A stretch of 64,000 nt of DNA from Holothuria scabra (GCA_037179385.1 CM074193.1:40270846-40334845); one strand, 5' to 3'; counted from the stretch's first letter, positions 1 to 13,375 are shown. A program made the numbers and translations. The notes: generated from the letters alone by a model not told the origin.

Positions 1-640
1 AATGGCAATAACGGGACAATTTTTGGTGCCGTTGAAAACGTTTGAACAGTTTTGAAAACAATGTGAAGAGGTAAAGGTTTGGTAGAAATCTTTTTTTATT
101 CTTATAATTTCTAGCTACGAATCCGCTGACATGACATTGAGAACAACATCTTGATACGCCTACGTCTGGCGTCGTATATCATGTACTCATCGACGAAGTT
201 TGAATATTTTACAAAGCAAAGGACGGGGTAAAAATTGAAGATTGCCATCATAGGCATGGCTGGATGCCACGGTGATGGAAACGTTATAGTGTCCCAAATG
301 TTTGACCCAATAGATAAATTGTGTGGGAGACATATTCTATTGAAGTGGAACTACGAGATTGTAATAAGGAAATACTTACACCTGTAAAACTCGTGAAAGC
401 ACAAGAGCCATATAGCTGAAACTGTTTAAGAGGTTCTAACATACTTAGACAGGACTGTGACTGAAGAACATGGAACAAATCGTTGGGAGTTGTCAGAGAT
501 CTCGTAGTAGTGCGTTAATCAGTGTACGCAAAGTAAGGGATTGAAGGGAATTAATTATCATGACCCAGTCAGTTCAATTCTCAACAACCTAGCCCCTCCC
601 ACTGCTGTTTAAACCTTATCCCTATCCAAACACAATCCTA
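1..640. other. unannotated AT-rich DNA
   Basis: I see no supported gene, RNA or repeat here. The only reading frame over 60 codons, 284-478 on the minus strand, has no recognisable motif. Confidence 0.5.
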
Positions 641-644
641 GTTT

Positions 645-1330
645 TATGCTTCAGTGCGTATGAAGTATCTTAAAGGGGAAGTTAAAGCAGAAAATTTATT
701 TTCACATGTGAAAGAAGAAATAAATCTAGTCAGTGTGGTGAGTTTTTCATTCAAATCGGACATGTTTTTCTCGAGATATCACCAGATGAAGTTACTAGTT
801 TTGTGTTTCAAAGTTAGATTGGGGTTAGGGAGATTATATCACTTCCTCACATTGTGAAGAAATGTTTTGTTTTCATTTGTTTTTCAGACTGCTGTGTTGA
901 CCTTGATGCTAAAAGGAATAGAACTTCCCCATAAGGATTTAAGGATTAAGTTTGAAAAGTGCTTGTGCCACTTATGCAATCATATTTTGATAATAGGAGA
1001 CTGTTGAGGAGGAAATAGGCTGTAAAGTTTAAAATAAAACCAAAAAAACTGTCCATTAATGTGGGGATATGATGTCATATGTGCTTTCTTTTAGTTTGTC
1101 GACAATGTGACAGCTTTGCTTGCCCATATCTTGAGAACCACACATCGGATTTCAATGCAAATATTATCAAAATGCACAGAATTTGTACCCCTCTAAAGTT
1201 TCAAAACTTGATATCACCTTAAACCCTTCTTTTAATGAGCATACAAGACCCTAATGTGTAATCAGAAAACTCTCGGTGCAAGCTGTGAAATATAAGCTAA
1301 AATATCAATACGGAATGAGCCTACAGCACT
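645..1330 (+). repeat. dispersed repeat family R1, copy a
   Basis: This stretch aligns by eye over most of its length with 22,400-23,060. Its second half also aligns with inverted sequence at 30,990-31,320. Shared landmarks in order are TTAAAGGGGAAGTT, a T-rich tract ending TTTTTCAGACT, a block reading GATATGATGTCATATGTGC, and a block around ATCTTGAGAACC. Several substitutions and indels separate the copies, so the family is old. No open reading frame is conserved between copies and no terminal repeats are visible, so I cannot name the class. The 654-857 reading frame is not kept in the other copy. Confidence 0.65.
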
Positions 1331-4300
1331 CTTTATAAATTTGATGTCACTTAATCAAAGAGATATGTAAATTGCGACATTTGGGAGTTTGTAGTTTGGG
1401 TGATGAATGCCTGTCTTTAAGTCATTTCTCAAGAACTCGGCTATGGTAACTTAACTGGGGGAAAACTGGGGAAAATTAAGCGATCAAGGTTACGTACGCC
1501 ATTTCAAGATTGTGTTAATCGATGCAACGAGTTGTCAGATGATTCCTTAATCGATGTCATGAGACCAAAAAGGTATCAATAAACACTTCCCTGGTGACAC
1601 TGTTTAAAGGTTTTTTCTTCTTCTTTTTTAGGACGGTCTGACCTTGACAGGATTCCTTGTATTCACGTCACATAGCCTAACGAGCGTTATTTGTGTTCAT
1701 ATAAGAACTGTCCTATTTCCAACCAATTGGAATACCATTAAATATTAACGACTTAATGCGGGTTACCAAACCCACGGATCTTTTAGCTTGTACAATACCC
1801 TTATAATTACTGATCTGTGTTTTAACTTTTGAGAATGTGCTGCTGTAAGTGATGTGTAAATTGGCAGAAATTAGCAAGAAACAGTCTGGATATTTTGTAG
1901 GAAGGCGCTGGTAAAGCCACCCTCATCATCATCCTTCATGGTGGCAACATCTGCCAGTGGTCCGGGGTTTACAACGTTACTGGAGAATTCAAGAATATAT
2001 GCAAAACTTAAAAGAATTACTATAATAAGGCATTTTAAACATTTCTAATTGGCCTCGGGTATCGTTTACCCAGTATACCACAAACACGTTCTACCAGATT
2101 TTTACTAGCCTCGTTACAGAGAAAAACATCCAAGTACAATCAGGAGGCTTCAATTGTGTGCATATGGATACATTAAAAATCATGATCGTATTTAAATAGA
2201 AAATGCTGAAATCTGAATTTAAATAAGTAATATTGTCAATGATCTGGTTTTAAAAGGCCTTAATTGTTTAACCTTGCATTTATGTAAACATAATTGACAA
2301 TCTCCCGACAAATGAAAAATTGAAACAGTAAAACATTTGGAAAAATTTTCGACACAGTTTCAGCACTGTGTTTTTCCTGTGTTAGTCTCCATCTAATTTA
2401 GTAAATACTCTCTTCTCCGTTTCACGAACCCTTGATGGCCGACTTACTGGGCCATGGGAGGACCATCGACCATGTCCCTTATATGCACCCCTCGATAATG
2501 TTGCAGTCAATTCATGTGCACCTTAACGTGGCCATTCTAACAGTAACAGCGACTGACGTGACTCTAAAAATAAATACGTTTATTTACTCAAAAAGCGTCC
2601 ACACAGCGACACCCTGAAGTTGGCAGGCCTAGTTTTCAGCCAGGTGTAAAAATAGAATTGAAACCTAAATGTGATGTATATTTCAACAATTATTATACAA
2701 ATATGGTATTTTTTGTAAATATTCAACGCATGTGGGATAAAATATCATTTTACAAGTATATTAGTACCAATTTTAGAGTTTCGGCGCTACATTTATCTTT
2801 TGGAAGTAAATAAATCTATTAATTTCTTTAAATTATTTAAAATTATTTTAACATGTAGGGGAACGACAGAAACTGTCGGATCCAGTCTTACGTCATAAAA
2901 TTATGTAACTGTGGTGCCTTTATCAGTTTAAGAAAACAAAAAGACCGAGAATCTAATTATCACCTCTTAGACACCTCCGATACGTAGTGAAATTGTCCAC
3001 GGCATCCAATATAGACTTACTGACAAGCAGAAAATAATTACGACGTTTAAAATAAATCTGTGGAGTGTGCTTACTGCAAAGCTGATGCCACTGTCTCTGC
3101 GTGTGTGCACGTAACCCTTTAGCCGAGTGATGCAGATATTTTAGATTAAAGCAATTTTCTCCGGGACTTTGAGCTATGACGTTAGACGTTACCACAATAT
3201 CAGTGAACAGGTTTAAATTGTCCGTTATCTCAGTGTATACCAACCAAAGTTCGAACTTGATAGAACTCACTGATTGAGTAGTTTGCCCCCCTCCCCCCAT
3301 TTTGAAATATTTAGGCTAATTTTATATTAACATGGGGGCAGAACGAGTTTTAAAAGTGTGGGGTGGGGGAGGGAAGAAAGTAACATTTCTTTGTTTCTGT
3401 CAAAACTGATTTTGTAAAGTGATCTGAAGCAAGTGGTGCTTGCATAGAAAACATTGGCGGAACTTGTAACCGGCAGTCCAGACTCGATAAAAAGTTCGGC
3501 TCAGGAGCACACTAACACTTTTATATTCAGAGAATGTTCATGAGCATCAGATCCAACCACTGATATGCAATTTGAGTAAATATTTCACAGCTTCTCATGT
3601 TACCCATCTCAGGTTTGTAAAGCATGTCAAAAAGTTACCTTAACCATGCTTTAAAATCGCAACAAAATGTATATAATATTTTAAATAATTACACGTTTTT
3701 CAAGGGAGCTTATTAGGTCACTCAGTTTAAAGGAGAAAAAATTCGGAGTCATTTTGAAATTTGTGACTGGCAAAAGTATACCCTAGTTACCATTAACAAG
3801 CCAGTTTGAAAAGAAAAATTATTTGTGCTCCGGGAGCTATTATGAAAAACAGCGCTGCTATGCTCGAGAACTCGGCGATAACGAGGACTTTCTCACGACG
3901 TCGTTCGACCCTTACTCCTATCTTAAGTTGCCAATCTCAAGCAGCAGTTGAGATCATTCGATATAATAAGTAAGAAAACAACTTTAAATCTGATGTGTGA
4001 GTTATAGTTTCCTTTTCTTACGTCCCAAACTTTTTAGCTCTGATGTACTCTGCAAACAGGCAAAACACCATTCTATTATTTACTAAGCTGCTACTGGCCT
4101 AGTGTTCGTAGCCGGTGGCCAGTGTCAACATACCGGAACTACATTTCCTTAGCTGCTGTTTTACACGTGCCGGCCAGGAATCGGAATGAAGATAAAACTC
4201 TTTTCCTAACCACCGCTCTCTCGGTGATTATTGCAGTCAAATGATTGGCATTCCAAGATTTTCTTTCAAGCAACAGTATTTATTTTAATATTTGATCAAA

Positions 4301-4380
4301 TGTTACACCAAAAGCATCCAAAATAATCCACAATGTTTGGTGCGATGCTCACTGTTTAACAAGAAATTTCCTTACGGGCT
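1331..4380. other. unannotated DNA
   Basis: No supported gene or repeat. Short frames at 2432-2617 (+) and 2953-3300 (-) have no family motif. G- or C-rich tracts near 3285-3300 and 3358-3375 are simple sequence. A weak tRNA-like stretch near 4165-4240 on the minus strand is noted only as a possibility. Confidence 0.45.
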
Positions 4381-4663
4381 AACGACAGCCCTAATCCCTA
4401 ACCTAATTCCTAACCGTAACAAAGGATACAATCGATACAATACAATGGCAGCAGCCAATCAAGAAACACCTTGTTAAACAGTGCACATCTACCAAAATGC
4501 TTCCCCTTATGCACTTCCCCAGTGCAGCGATTCGAAACAATAGTTTCCAACGCCTATGCAAGTTTGCCGTGATTTCAGCAAAGCAAAACGATAGTCCGTG
4601 GAATAAGGAGATTGCAAACTTAGTTGATATAGAGAGAAACAATTGGATACTGCGGGATTAGCA

Positions 4664-4705
4664 ACAATGCCCCCAACAATGTCCCCAACAATGCCCCCTA
4701 TTTGT
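4664..4705. repeat. short tandem repeat, about three 12-13-bp units
   Basis: The unit CAACAATGYCCCC occurs about three times head to tail. It is a small local duplication without coding potential. Confidence 0.6.
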
Positions 4706-6284
4706 TCAAAACAAATAGGCCTACTTCGCATTATGATATGTATTAAATGGTCAGTAAGACACATTTTCAAATAGAATGTATATAGAGCACAGTTTGTTCT
4801 TTTTACTTCAGACAATCTGAAGAGCACCGTTTTTTCTTTTTACTAAATGTATTTTAAAAGCAAAGACCGCATAATCTTTGCGGTTTTACAACAACAATAT
4901 GTTATCCTCAGTATATTACCCTTTAAAACCAGCTGATTGTGTGTTTTCTTCATGGCAACGTGCCTCCCCCCCCCCCCCGACATGCCATCCCGTACGCCCT
5001 ATGGTGGTGAATATTACAGCAAAAAAAAAAAATATCCCAAACTGGAAATTACTATAATGTGCTCGAAAATGCATGTTGCTATTTTGTACACATTTAGCAT
5101 AATGCTTCAGAGAATGTTAAGTCAAGAAGTTGCCATTTATCATAAAAAGCAGCTCCCTTTGTTTCATTACCCCTTACTATCAGTTTTTTATTGTATGTGA
5201 AATTCTGTTTAAAACGTTCAGTATGATTTAAATGGTATAATTATAACTCGTAGAGAAAAGGAGGGGACACTGGGTAACCGTTCCGACCAAAAGTGTAGTG
5301 GAAATATCCCCGGGCCCAGTTTCCATGATCGACGACTTTGAATATTTTACATTTCTTTGACCTCTATTCTCTACCCAACTATGTAAAGGACTATTTTTAA
5401 AGTTTCTACGTGATTCAGCAGATTGTGACAGATGTTTGAAAACATTCAAATACCAAAGCCAATAATTATATTTTGGAAGTTTGACAAATTCGTAAAAGGT
5501 GTGACCGACTATGCATATTATTGAATTATAAATAGTCTGATACTACCCATCATGTTTGCCCATGATATCTATTAGGCAGTTTAGGCAGTTTTCTCAGTAG
5601 CGATGACTGGGATGTTTCATGACGGAGACTGGGGGTCAACTTGGCCCAAAACTTAGTTTCTCCTACTTGTACAAATCAGCTTCCAACTCACGGTTACTTC
5701 ATGGGCTCTTTCATAAAATAGAATAGAGCATCCTATCTGCTCTGGGCTCGTTGCAACGCTTGGGTTTGGACATGTACAGCGTGGCCTAGGCACTGCCACT
5801 GTGCGAATTCCTTGATTCGAAACAACGGATTCGACCAAGTGACACAATGATTGCGGATTGTTTCCTTGAAGAATGTAGTCAACTGGAATTTTGGAATAAT
5901 CTGTAGATCTAGCATTGGCCACATAAAGAGTTCAGGATGGGACTTAGCCTATAACTAATGCAGGGCAGTGAGTGCAGTGGCTACACACTCGGGTGAACGA
6001 GTACCGTACCACTGTACGAGTACTGCATTGTCGAAGCAAAACAAAAGCAGCCCCTGGTTAGCTTAGTCAGGTAAACATCTGCTGGAGTAACCTGTTTGCA
6101 TTTGATCTTTTTGCATCAAGTAACTAAATGCGAACACTGTTGCCCCAAGAGCGGGTACCCTGACTACAGCTAGCACAGCTGTACCCATGAAGTCTTTTCA
6201 CTGCACCATACCACCCTAAATGAGAACAAACGTCTACCACATAACTCGGCCTGTTAAAATCTTTTATTAAAATGACTGTGTTGA
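4706..6284. other. unannotated DNA with a C homopolymer
   Basis: I see no gene. A run of 13 C lies at 4966-4978 and an A-rich run at about 5021-5031. Overlapping minus-strand frames at 5653-5924 show no domain. Two ACGAGTAC repeats near 5998-6023 are too short to interpret. Confidence 0.45.
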
Positions 6285-6660
6285 AGACTACGTTGATAAT
6301 GTATTATTTGCTGATAATATATTACTTTGTTGATGATATATTTTTTGTTGATAATATATTTTTCCATTGCAAATGTATTTTTTATTGCAACCATAGTTTT
6401 GTGGTGAAAATTCTCTTTTTGCAAAGCTGAATTTCCTTGCAAGTATAATTGGTGCAAATATAAAGTAGTCCCTGAAAATATATTTGTGTTGAAAATATTA
6501 TGATTCTTCCAAATATATTTTTAATGGAAAAATTACTTTTCTCTCAAATTCATTTTTTTAATTGAAATGGGCAACAGTATGCTACAGTATGCTTCCTCTT
6601 GAAATATTGGATAGTATGTTTTGCAAAGATATTTTTGTTGGTTAACAATTTTTAGCATTT
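6285..6660. repeat. AT-rich degenerate tandem repeat
   Basis: Four or more tandem variants of TTGATAATATATTTTT lie at about 6289-6365. Decayed variants of the type TTGCAAATRTATTTTT continue to about 6660. Unit length is about 20-25 bp and units are loosely conserved. The minus-strand frame 6254-6457 is only a translation of this simple sequence (it repeats YIINK). Confidence 0.6.
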
Positions 6661-6950
6661 ATTTTTGCTAAATAGTGACAGTCATAATGTATTATTTCAG
6701 TCTGGAGTTAATATAAATTTGTTTCCACGTATATTCCCTTTTCTCGAGCCATAAGGGGGGATCTACATTTATGTTTTAGTGCTGGATTTCTGACGCGACC
6801 TGTCTCCTTCCACTTAAATGAAAAATAAGCATACCGTTAAAAGATCGGAGAGCACACCGTATTTTGCACAAAATATTCATCCATTGGATGTGTCGCCCAT
6901 CTGCTTACGAATTGTACAACAGAGAGATGAGGGTTCTATTGCTTTCTCGA

Positions 6951-7020
6951 GAAGCAGTTTAAAGTTTGGTTTGGCTGAACGGCCCTTTGTCAGAGGGTCG
7001 GAAGGACTTAAGAAAAAGCA
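6951..7020 (+). repeat. dispersed repeat R5, copy a
   Basis: About 70 bp around GAAGCAGTTTAAAGTTTGGT and CGGCCCTTTG is present in inverted orientation at 51,541-51,620, with a few differences. Flanks do not align, so the true element ends are unknown. The plus frame 6818-7186 crosses it and is not supported by the other copy. Confidence 0.55.
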
Positions 7021-8472
7021 TATGCCGAGCATGTCAATTCTGCTTCAACTTAACATCGGTCATACCAATTTGAAAACAAAAAAATCGAAAGGTCATGTCA
7101 CGGTCCGACTTGAGTCCGAATTTGACCTCAACTCTAGGCTACATTTTTCCTTGACCTTAAAAGCAAGATGTTTAATTTTTCTGTAGTTCTTTTCCGAGTC
7201 GTCAATAGGAGATGTTGGGGATCTGGAAAATTCATGAGTATCCCATCCCCGGTAGTTACGTCACTGGTTTTAAGGAGGTCGGTACTCTCTTATTTTGACG
7301 GACACTTGCACTTTTTTGTACTGATATTTGTTCCTATGGCCTCCTGGAAGAAATTGATTAGGTAATGAAAAAATTATAGTTCTAGCTGACATCCAAACAA
7401 AACCATATGAGATCTAACACACGTATCCTTAATAGATTCACTTTATGTGCACATACCTTGGATCTTCGAATGAGCTTATGATAAGTACCGTACATAAAAA
7501 GGATGGAAAATAATCTTGGTAACATTCCAATTTTGGGTAATCATATTAATATTTGTCTCTTGACACATTTCAAAATCATCATAATTGTTTCACAATTTCT
7601 GTGGTATTGTTTCCTTTCGTTCGATTGTTTTACTGTCATGGATTTTTAAGCTGTTGAAAAAGCGGGAAAAATTCCACCCCTACTCTCGAAAACTCAGCCT
7701 ATACTTTTTTCATCGAAGGGAAAAGAGTTTGAAACACGTGTTCTTAATCCCCATGTATCATTTATCGTTTTTAATTTTAACAATTTGTTTTAAAATCGTT
7801 TTCCCCTGGAATACCTTTTTTAAAGGGGTAAATTTAAGAGAGACATACCACCTCTTCTGCCCCATATGGTTACTCTTCTTATCACCACAGAAATAGTGAC
7901 AGAAGTTGTATTTTGTGTAATCACATTTCCAGTCGGATATATAAGAATATTCATGAGGGATGAATAAAAAGTCGCCTGATGTGTAAGGCCAATTTCAAAC
8001 TGTGCACCACACGATGTAGATATGATAAGTTGCAACAATACATGTCGTCAGACCCTTTAAAGGGTAAAATTGCTGTTGTAGAAAAGAACAACATTTTCAA
8101 CAGAATCTTGAAATTTCAATCGTTAATATCATGAGTAAAACAATACAGATGGAAATTCAAAAGGAAGAATTATGGTTAATATATATTTACTAAATACGAC
8201 GACAGCTTACAGAAATTCATTAATTTGTTGCTTTCAAATTATTTGTACCTTGAAAATTCCAAATGAGACAATACTCTCCCAATTATTTTAACTTAAAATA
8301 AGACACAGGTTTGGATGTCAAGCTGTATCGCTTGCATTTATTAGCCAGGGTTCGACAAACTATACAAGTGGATATTTCCGTCACTAATAGAAGAAGTATA
8401 TTCTAAAAATGAACGAATCGATCGTTGGGGTTGGGTTTATTGTAACAGTACTTTTTCTGCTGCACCTGAAGA
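7021..8472. other. unannotated DNA
   Basis: Nothing supported. The frames at 7168-7365 and 7585-7896 are composed of hydrophobic, T-rich codons typical of AT-rich non-coding DNA. Confidence 0.45.
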
Positions 8473-8637
8473 CATAGGCGAACTAGTCGGGGGTGCGGGG
8501 GTGGGGGGTGGGGGCACTCGCCCTTCCATTTCGGGCAAACACAACTTGTCCATTGGGGAAAACCATGATTAATGGTGTCATTGGTATGGGCAAAAGTTGC
8601 TCTTTCCTCTCCAAAAAATTACTCCACTACGCCTATG
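8473..8637. mobile_element. possible small MITE with CATAGGCG ends and a G-quadruplex-prone tract
   Basis: The segment begins CATAGGCG and ends CGCCTATG, an 8-bp perfect inverted pair. The flanking 8-mers agree at only 5 of 8 positions, so a target duplication is doubtful. Within it, G runs of 5, 5, 6 and 5 at 8489-8514 could fold as a G-quadruplex. Similar GGCGTA-type ends recur in hAT-like repeats elsewhere in the window. Alternative: a fragment of a longer repeat. Confidence 0.35.
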
Positions 8638-9884
8638 CCTGGATGTTTGTCAAATTTAACTTGAACTACAAAGACCAAGTTTTGTAACTCAAACAAGCGA
8701 TTATGAAGAAGAAACATGATATTACTATATCGTTTAGCGTTTTAGTCAAGCTTCAGTACACGTTTGCCTATACCGATGGTGCAGTGGAGCTGCGAAGAGA
8801 AAACGATTATTACTTGTAACTGACGAGAATAAACGAAAAATTGTTTCGGTATTTTCAGCTATCATTGCAACATCATGTAAAAAAGTATGCAACATTTCCA
8901 TTGATTTGGAAAAATCAGTGCATGCAACGGCACGTAAAATTTAAGTGTCAACACGGTACGACGGCACGTTCGACCGACACACATAGTGTGACTCGTATCC
9001 ATGACATCTATACCGCGCAAATGTTAGATACTACAATCAAAACCTAAGTATGAAAAGTTTCCCGAAAGAAGAGAGAAATATTTCTTCAGATGTGGTCAGT
9101 CCAACATAACCTGCAAGGGATGGGTTCAGGAGAGGGGAGAAGAGATATACTTGATAAATTACAGGCCAAGAACGAAGTTTGCGGTCATTACTACTGAATG
9201 AATTTAAGGTGTAGATAAGCTTTAATGGTCCACTGCTTGTAGTCAGTTTTTGTGAGTTGGGCTGAACTTGGCTGTGAGGTTTTTTTTTAAAGGAAACAAA
9301 TGAACAGTTAATTAATCTGTAATATTTGGGCTGGTTGAAGTTGTTATCTTCAGAGTTATTGAACCTGAAATGTGATTTTTTGGCAATACTTCGGAAATAC
9401 ATGAAATTGAAGTACAAACCAGGGGGTAGAAAATGAAAGACAAGTGAATTACAATATCTGATTACATTGTCATATTAACGTGTAAGGCATGCAAAAACAA
9501 TCAGTACTACAAAGAAAGGTTCTGGTTTGCAAGGCCATGAAAATGGACGGCTTTAAATACTTGCAAAATGTGGTTGGTAAGATAATCATAAGAAAATACA
9601 ATGGTATAATTTTCATAGTAACTAATATCAATGGAACACTTACAAAAACAGGTGAGGCAATTAGTTCCAAATTTGCCGGTTTTCACATGTTTTCCAGGGG
9701 TTATCACAGGTTTTTGCATGAAAATAGGGGTTTTAAACCCTTTGACATTCAAACAACGGAGATTCAAACAACGAACAGCTTATTAAACAAAGCAGACTAA
9801 TTGCAAAGTTTTTCTTCTAGTCTAATTTTAGGCTGTGAAAATAGCGAGTGAGACTCAGTAATCCGATCAAGTTTTCATGGTTTA
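8638..9884. other. unannotated DNA
   Basis: No supported feature. Overlapping frames on both strands at 9470-9800 have no recognisable domain and no splice or promoter context. Confidence 0.45.
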
Positions 9885-10515
9885 AGTGACGCGACGGAAT
9901 GATTCAATGAAAGTCACGCCTGTGTTTTCACTGCGATAAAGAATAGAAAAGTCGTCAGGATAAGTGACCTTTTAGGAGGTCCAGTGTCTTCTACTTAATC
10001 ATAGGGAGTAAAGATTGTATCTTGGTCAAAAAGTTCCTAACAATTTGTACCAAAGGTATCGTTAAAGTTTCCAAATGGAAGACAAAGCTTTAAAAATAAT
10101 TTAAAACAAAATTTTTGTGGAAGTATTGATGTACAAATCAAAATAAATGTTAGCCTCTATGCAAGAAACACGGCAATATTTACTTTGTTCTCTGTTGATA
10201 AAAGGTCACCACCACTAACTGACCCGAATGCATGCATTGTGCATGCTATTACGTAACTGCGGTCGAAAAGCCGGCCCGACGTGTGACCTTTTAGACGGCA
10301 CAATGGCTTCCACTTAAATAATAGGGAGTAAAGCTGTATCTTGAACTAAAAAATACCTCACAATTCTTAGCAAGAGCATCAAAGTACATTTACCATGGAT
10401 AACGAATAGTAAAATTATAATTCTAAGCAAAAATGTTGACAAAGTCTTGATGTATAAATGTCGGTCACCTTGTAAAAACATGACAATATTTGACTATGCC
10501 CTGCTGTCAATTAAT
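9885..10515 (+). repeat. diverged tandem duplication, two units of about 330 bp
   Basis: Segment 9885-10,200 and segment 10,225-10,515 align in the same order. Landmarks are GTGACCTTTTAG, then TTCTACTTAAT versus TTCCACTTAAA, then AATAGGGAGTAAAG followed by TGTATCTT, and a more distant ATGACAATATTT. Divergence is high, so the duplication is old. The frame 10,447-10,656 is confined to one unit and not conserved. Confidence 0.65.
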
Positions 10516-11649
10516 GTACAATCGGTTAGAGAAACAAAGCTTCATAAAGATTGCTACATTTTACAGAAGTTACACATATTTCTGACGGCCCCATGTGGAC
10601 ATATTTTGGAAACGAAATTTGATGTTTATGCCATCATAAATTATAAATATACCTGATGAAAGTCACAGTATTCTTTCAAAAAGGAACAAAAAGCCACACA
10701 TAGCAATTTATTTTTGGTGTCCAGCAATGTCATTCACACAGCTGTCCCTTTTAACAATGATCTACCCTAGCAACAACGACCTCGATGATCCAAAATGAAG
10801 ACAGTCTTTGGCTTGGTACTACTCTGCTGAAAACAAGGCGAAACAAAGAAATAATTTTCAGTCGTTAAGCTTACAAACCATAGCTTGAGCCAACTCTAAA
10901 ATGCACGATCATACACATGTTTTGCAAAAGTGTTGTCTGCATGAGTCCAAAGGATTTCCCTTTCGGGAAACCAATAAGGGTTCCCAAGTTCTGGGCATGT
11001 TTTGCAAACAGTCAAGAACAGGATGTCAAATACAGCTTCAGAGAGTGTGTAAAAACTGTAGTTTTGCCGTCACGATTACTTACACTTTACCTGTTAACGT
11101 TTTGATCGTACCTGCCCGTTTTTCGCTGATCGTCTTAATAGTGTTATAAAGTCGTCATGCTTGTGTTCCCCTTTTGTAACTACTCTTAGGATATCTTTCA
11201 TGTAACTATATCTCAGAAGGTATTCGCAGCATAACTGCTACAACAAAGGTGTAAGCAAAATGTTGATTCGTTTTTTTTGTTCGAAACCCCAGTTTTAACA
11301 CTGATATCAAATCCATTTACAAAATTCCACGGAGAACTTTGAAAACCATTTGACGGAAACAGTGTTAGTACAACCATATGGAGGGGGAATAAGATTGATG
11401 AATTATCTGAACAAAGATAACTGTGAGTAGACGTGCTTTAACATGGTTTGTTGTGTTGAATTAAGAATATAAAGATAAACAAGTGGGTTTCAACCTTTTC
11501 CCTTAAGTTGAAGAGCTTTTTAGGACAGTGTGAAAAAAAACGGAAACACATTTGTTGAGGTATTCCTTACAGCAAGCTACGTACTGCTGTTGGCCTGCCG
11601 AGGATTTTTAATGAACAAAATAAAGAAACAGAAACATGCAACGGTGAAT
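10516..11649. other. unannotated DNA
   Basis: No supported gene or repeat. Frames at 10,901-11,149 overlap each other in two frames and carry no motif. Confidence 0.45.
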
Positions 11650-12640
11650 TCACAGGGCGGATCCAGGATTTGCCAGAAGAGGGGTGGAGGCAGGTCAATT
11701 GTGTTGGAAAGGATAAATATGAGAAGTTGAAAGCCAATGCTACTCACTGAGCGGAGCACCACCATAAGTTGGCACGGCGCTTAAAAGAAAAAGACTTTAA
11801 AAAACCCCCAGATGACCGGAAACGGCACTTCCCGATTAAGAATAACATGAAAAATTGCGCAAATATTTTTGTTTCACATGGAATGACTACATAACTAAAA
11901 ATAGAAATGTTGCATTTTGAGACTAAGGGGGCAGATGGTATTCCATCCGAAAAATGCGTTGAAAATTTTGAAAACACGCGACCCCTCAGACAGCCGGAAA
12001 TGCCATTTCTCGGGCTTGTAAGCAGAACCGAAGAAGTCATTATTTCGTAATTCTAGAGGTATAACCATCGAAGTGGATTACTACCATCAATTTGAAAAGG
12101 TTGCCACCCTCACCCTCAAACAGCCAGAAATGACGTTGAGCCTGAAAGCATAGGCATACGGGAGCATTTCACTGTTTTTTTTTTTTTTCGAAAAACTACC
12201 TACGCGAAGCGTCAGTTCCGGTTTAGAAAAATCAGACCCCTCAGACAGTAGAAATAACATTTCTCAAACTTACAAGGATGATCCAAGCAGTCGCTATTTT
12301 GAGTTGTCGTTGCGTGAAAACATTCCCTTCAAACTAAATTTCAGCCAGCAAGAGTACCTAAGCGGAGCGCCACCATTAGTTGGCGCGGAGCGTATATTTG
12401 GAAAAATTATACCACACAGACAATTGAACATGGTATTTCCCAAGCTTATAGTTATAGGGGGATCTACGCAGTCGATATTTTGAGCTTTAGTTTGCACAAA
12501 GTGTTCACTTGAAACTAAAATTCTGCAAGAAAGAATATCTCAGCGAAACGCCACGGTTGGTTGGCGAGAAGTGTACAGAAAATTTTGAACAGTATGAACC
12601 CCCAGAGTTGCTATTTCGATGAGAAATTTACCACATAAAA
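11650..12640 (+). repeat. GCGGAGCG-type repeat array, about five units of roughly 180 bp
   Basis: The array starts near CAGGGCGGATCCAGGATTT. It iterates a unit whose hallmark is GCGGAGCG, then CCACC, a short spacer, TTGGC, then GCGGAGCG. This is a hairpin (GCGCCA with TGGCGC) flanked by direct GCGGAGCG octamers. Hallmarks lie at 11,751, 12,361 and 12,541. The second landmark, CAGACAGCCGGAAATG with variants, recurs near 11,990, 12,120, 12,245 and 12,415. The same unit occurs in hAT-like elements at 34.3, 39-40, 45.8 and 56.2 kb, so this is probably a nonautonomous DNA transposon. I could not find its far end or a target duplication. Confidence 0.6.
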
Positions 12641-13117
12641 TAAAAGATTGGATGAATGGTCTTGTATCTTTTCGGTGGAAAACTTTAAAACGGAAATGAA
12701 AACATGCTAAAGTTATTTTCTCTCTTGTGACTCTTTTTCAAATTCATTATATGTATTCAATTGATGAAAGTATATATGTGACTGCCTAAACTCCCTACTG
12801 TGAAGGATTTTACTTCTATTTGTAACACCCGTTGAAAAGATGTCACGTTAGGCGATGGTTTTGAGTGAATTTTCAAGTAGACTCATGGGAGGAAACTCCG
12901 ACACTGCATCTTTATGTAATGAAAAGACAACCTGTAGACCTGATTTTAAATTTCCCGAGTTTCGGCTGTAGGGGTAGGATAGAGGGCAAACTAGTAGACT
13001 CTGCAACTAAAGGCCGTTCCGTCTGTCAGTATAGTTAATTTGACAATTGAGAACATCCCTGAACTTTTTTCAACCTTCTATTAAGTATTTTACCATTTCG
13101 GGCAAAGATTTTGCCAG
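12641..13117. other. unannotated DNA upstream of the BEL insertion
   Basis: No feature recognised. It is the left host flank of the BEL/Pao element and ends at the target copy ACTAC. Confidence 0.5.
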
Positions 13118-13122
13118 ACTAC

Positions 13123-13373
13123 TGTTATAGATTCCGCTTCCGAATTGTGTTGTAAATTTAGGTTATGTGTAATTCTTTGTATTTGGTATTTAGACTGTTT
13201 CTGTAGCTTTGTATTGTTGTATTGTTTTGGCACGTGCAATAGCAATAAAGAAAAATCGGGCGGCACTTGCCAAGTAGCGCTTACCGGAGAAGGTTATGTG
13301 TTTCCTTATTTTGTTTCTTCTGTTACGTTCGTTTTTGCTCAAGTCCGAGTTTGAGTTTTGAGTTTCTTGGACA
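13123..13373 (+). repeat. 5' LTR of the BEL/Pao element
   Basis: 251 bp, starting TGTTATAG and ending CTTGGACA. It matches the 3' LTR except for 3 substitutions (two in the first quarter, one near the middle). AATAAA at 13,244-13,249 is the likely polyadenylation signal and CACGTG just before it is an E-box. No clear TATA box. The small frame 13,145-13,354 inside it recurs in the 3' LTR only because the LTRs are copies. Confidence 0.96.
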
Positions 13374-13375
13374 TT

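Noticed and set aside
4165..4240. Minus-strand GCGGTGGTTAGG and TTCCGATTCC resembling a tRNA-like SINE head
   Set aside because: Stem pairing is poor, and no second copy or target duplication was found.
4388..4420. CCCTAA/CCTAAC-like run resembling interstitial telomere repeat
   Set aside because: Only about five degenerate units with differing spacing; not distinguishable from chance.
7585..7896. 103-codon frame rich in Phe and Leu
   Set aside because: Composition follows the local T-richness and no domain is visible.
13145..13354. 69-codon frame, repeated at 18,261-18,470
   Set aside because: Lies wholly inside the LTRs; the repetition reflects LTR duplication, not selection.
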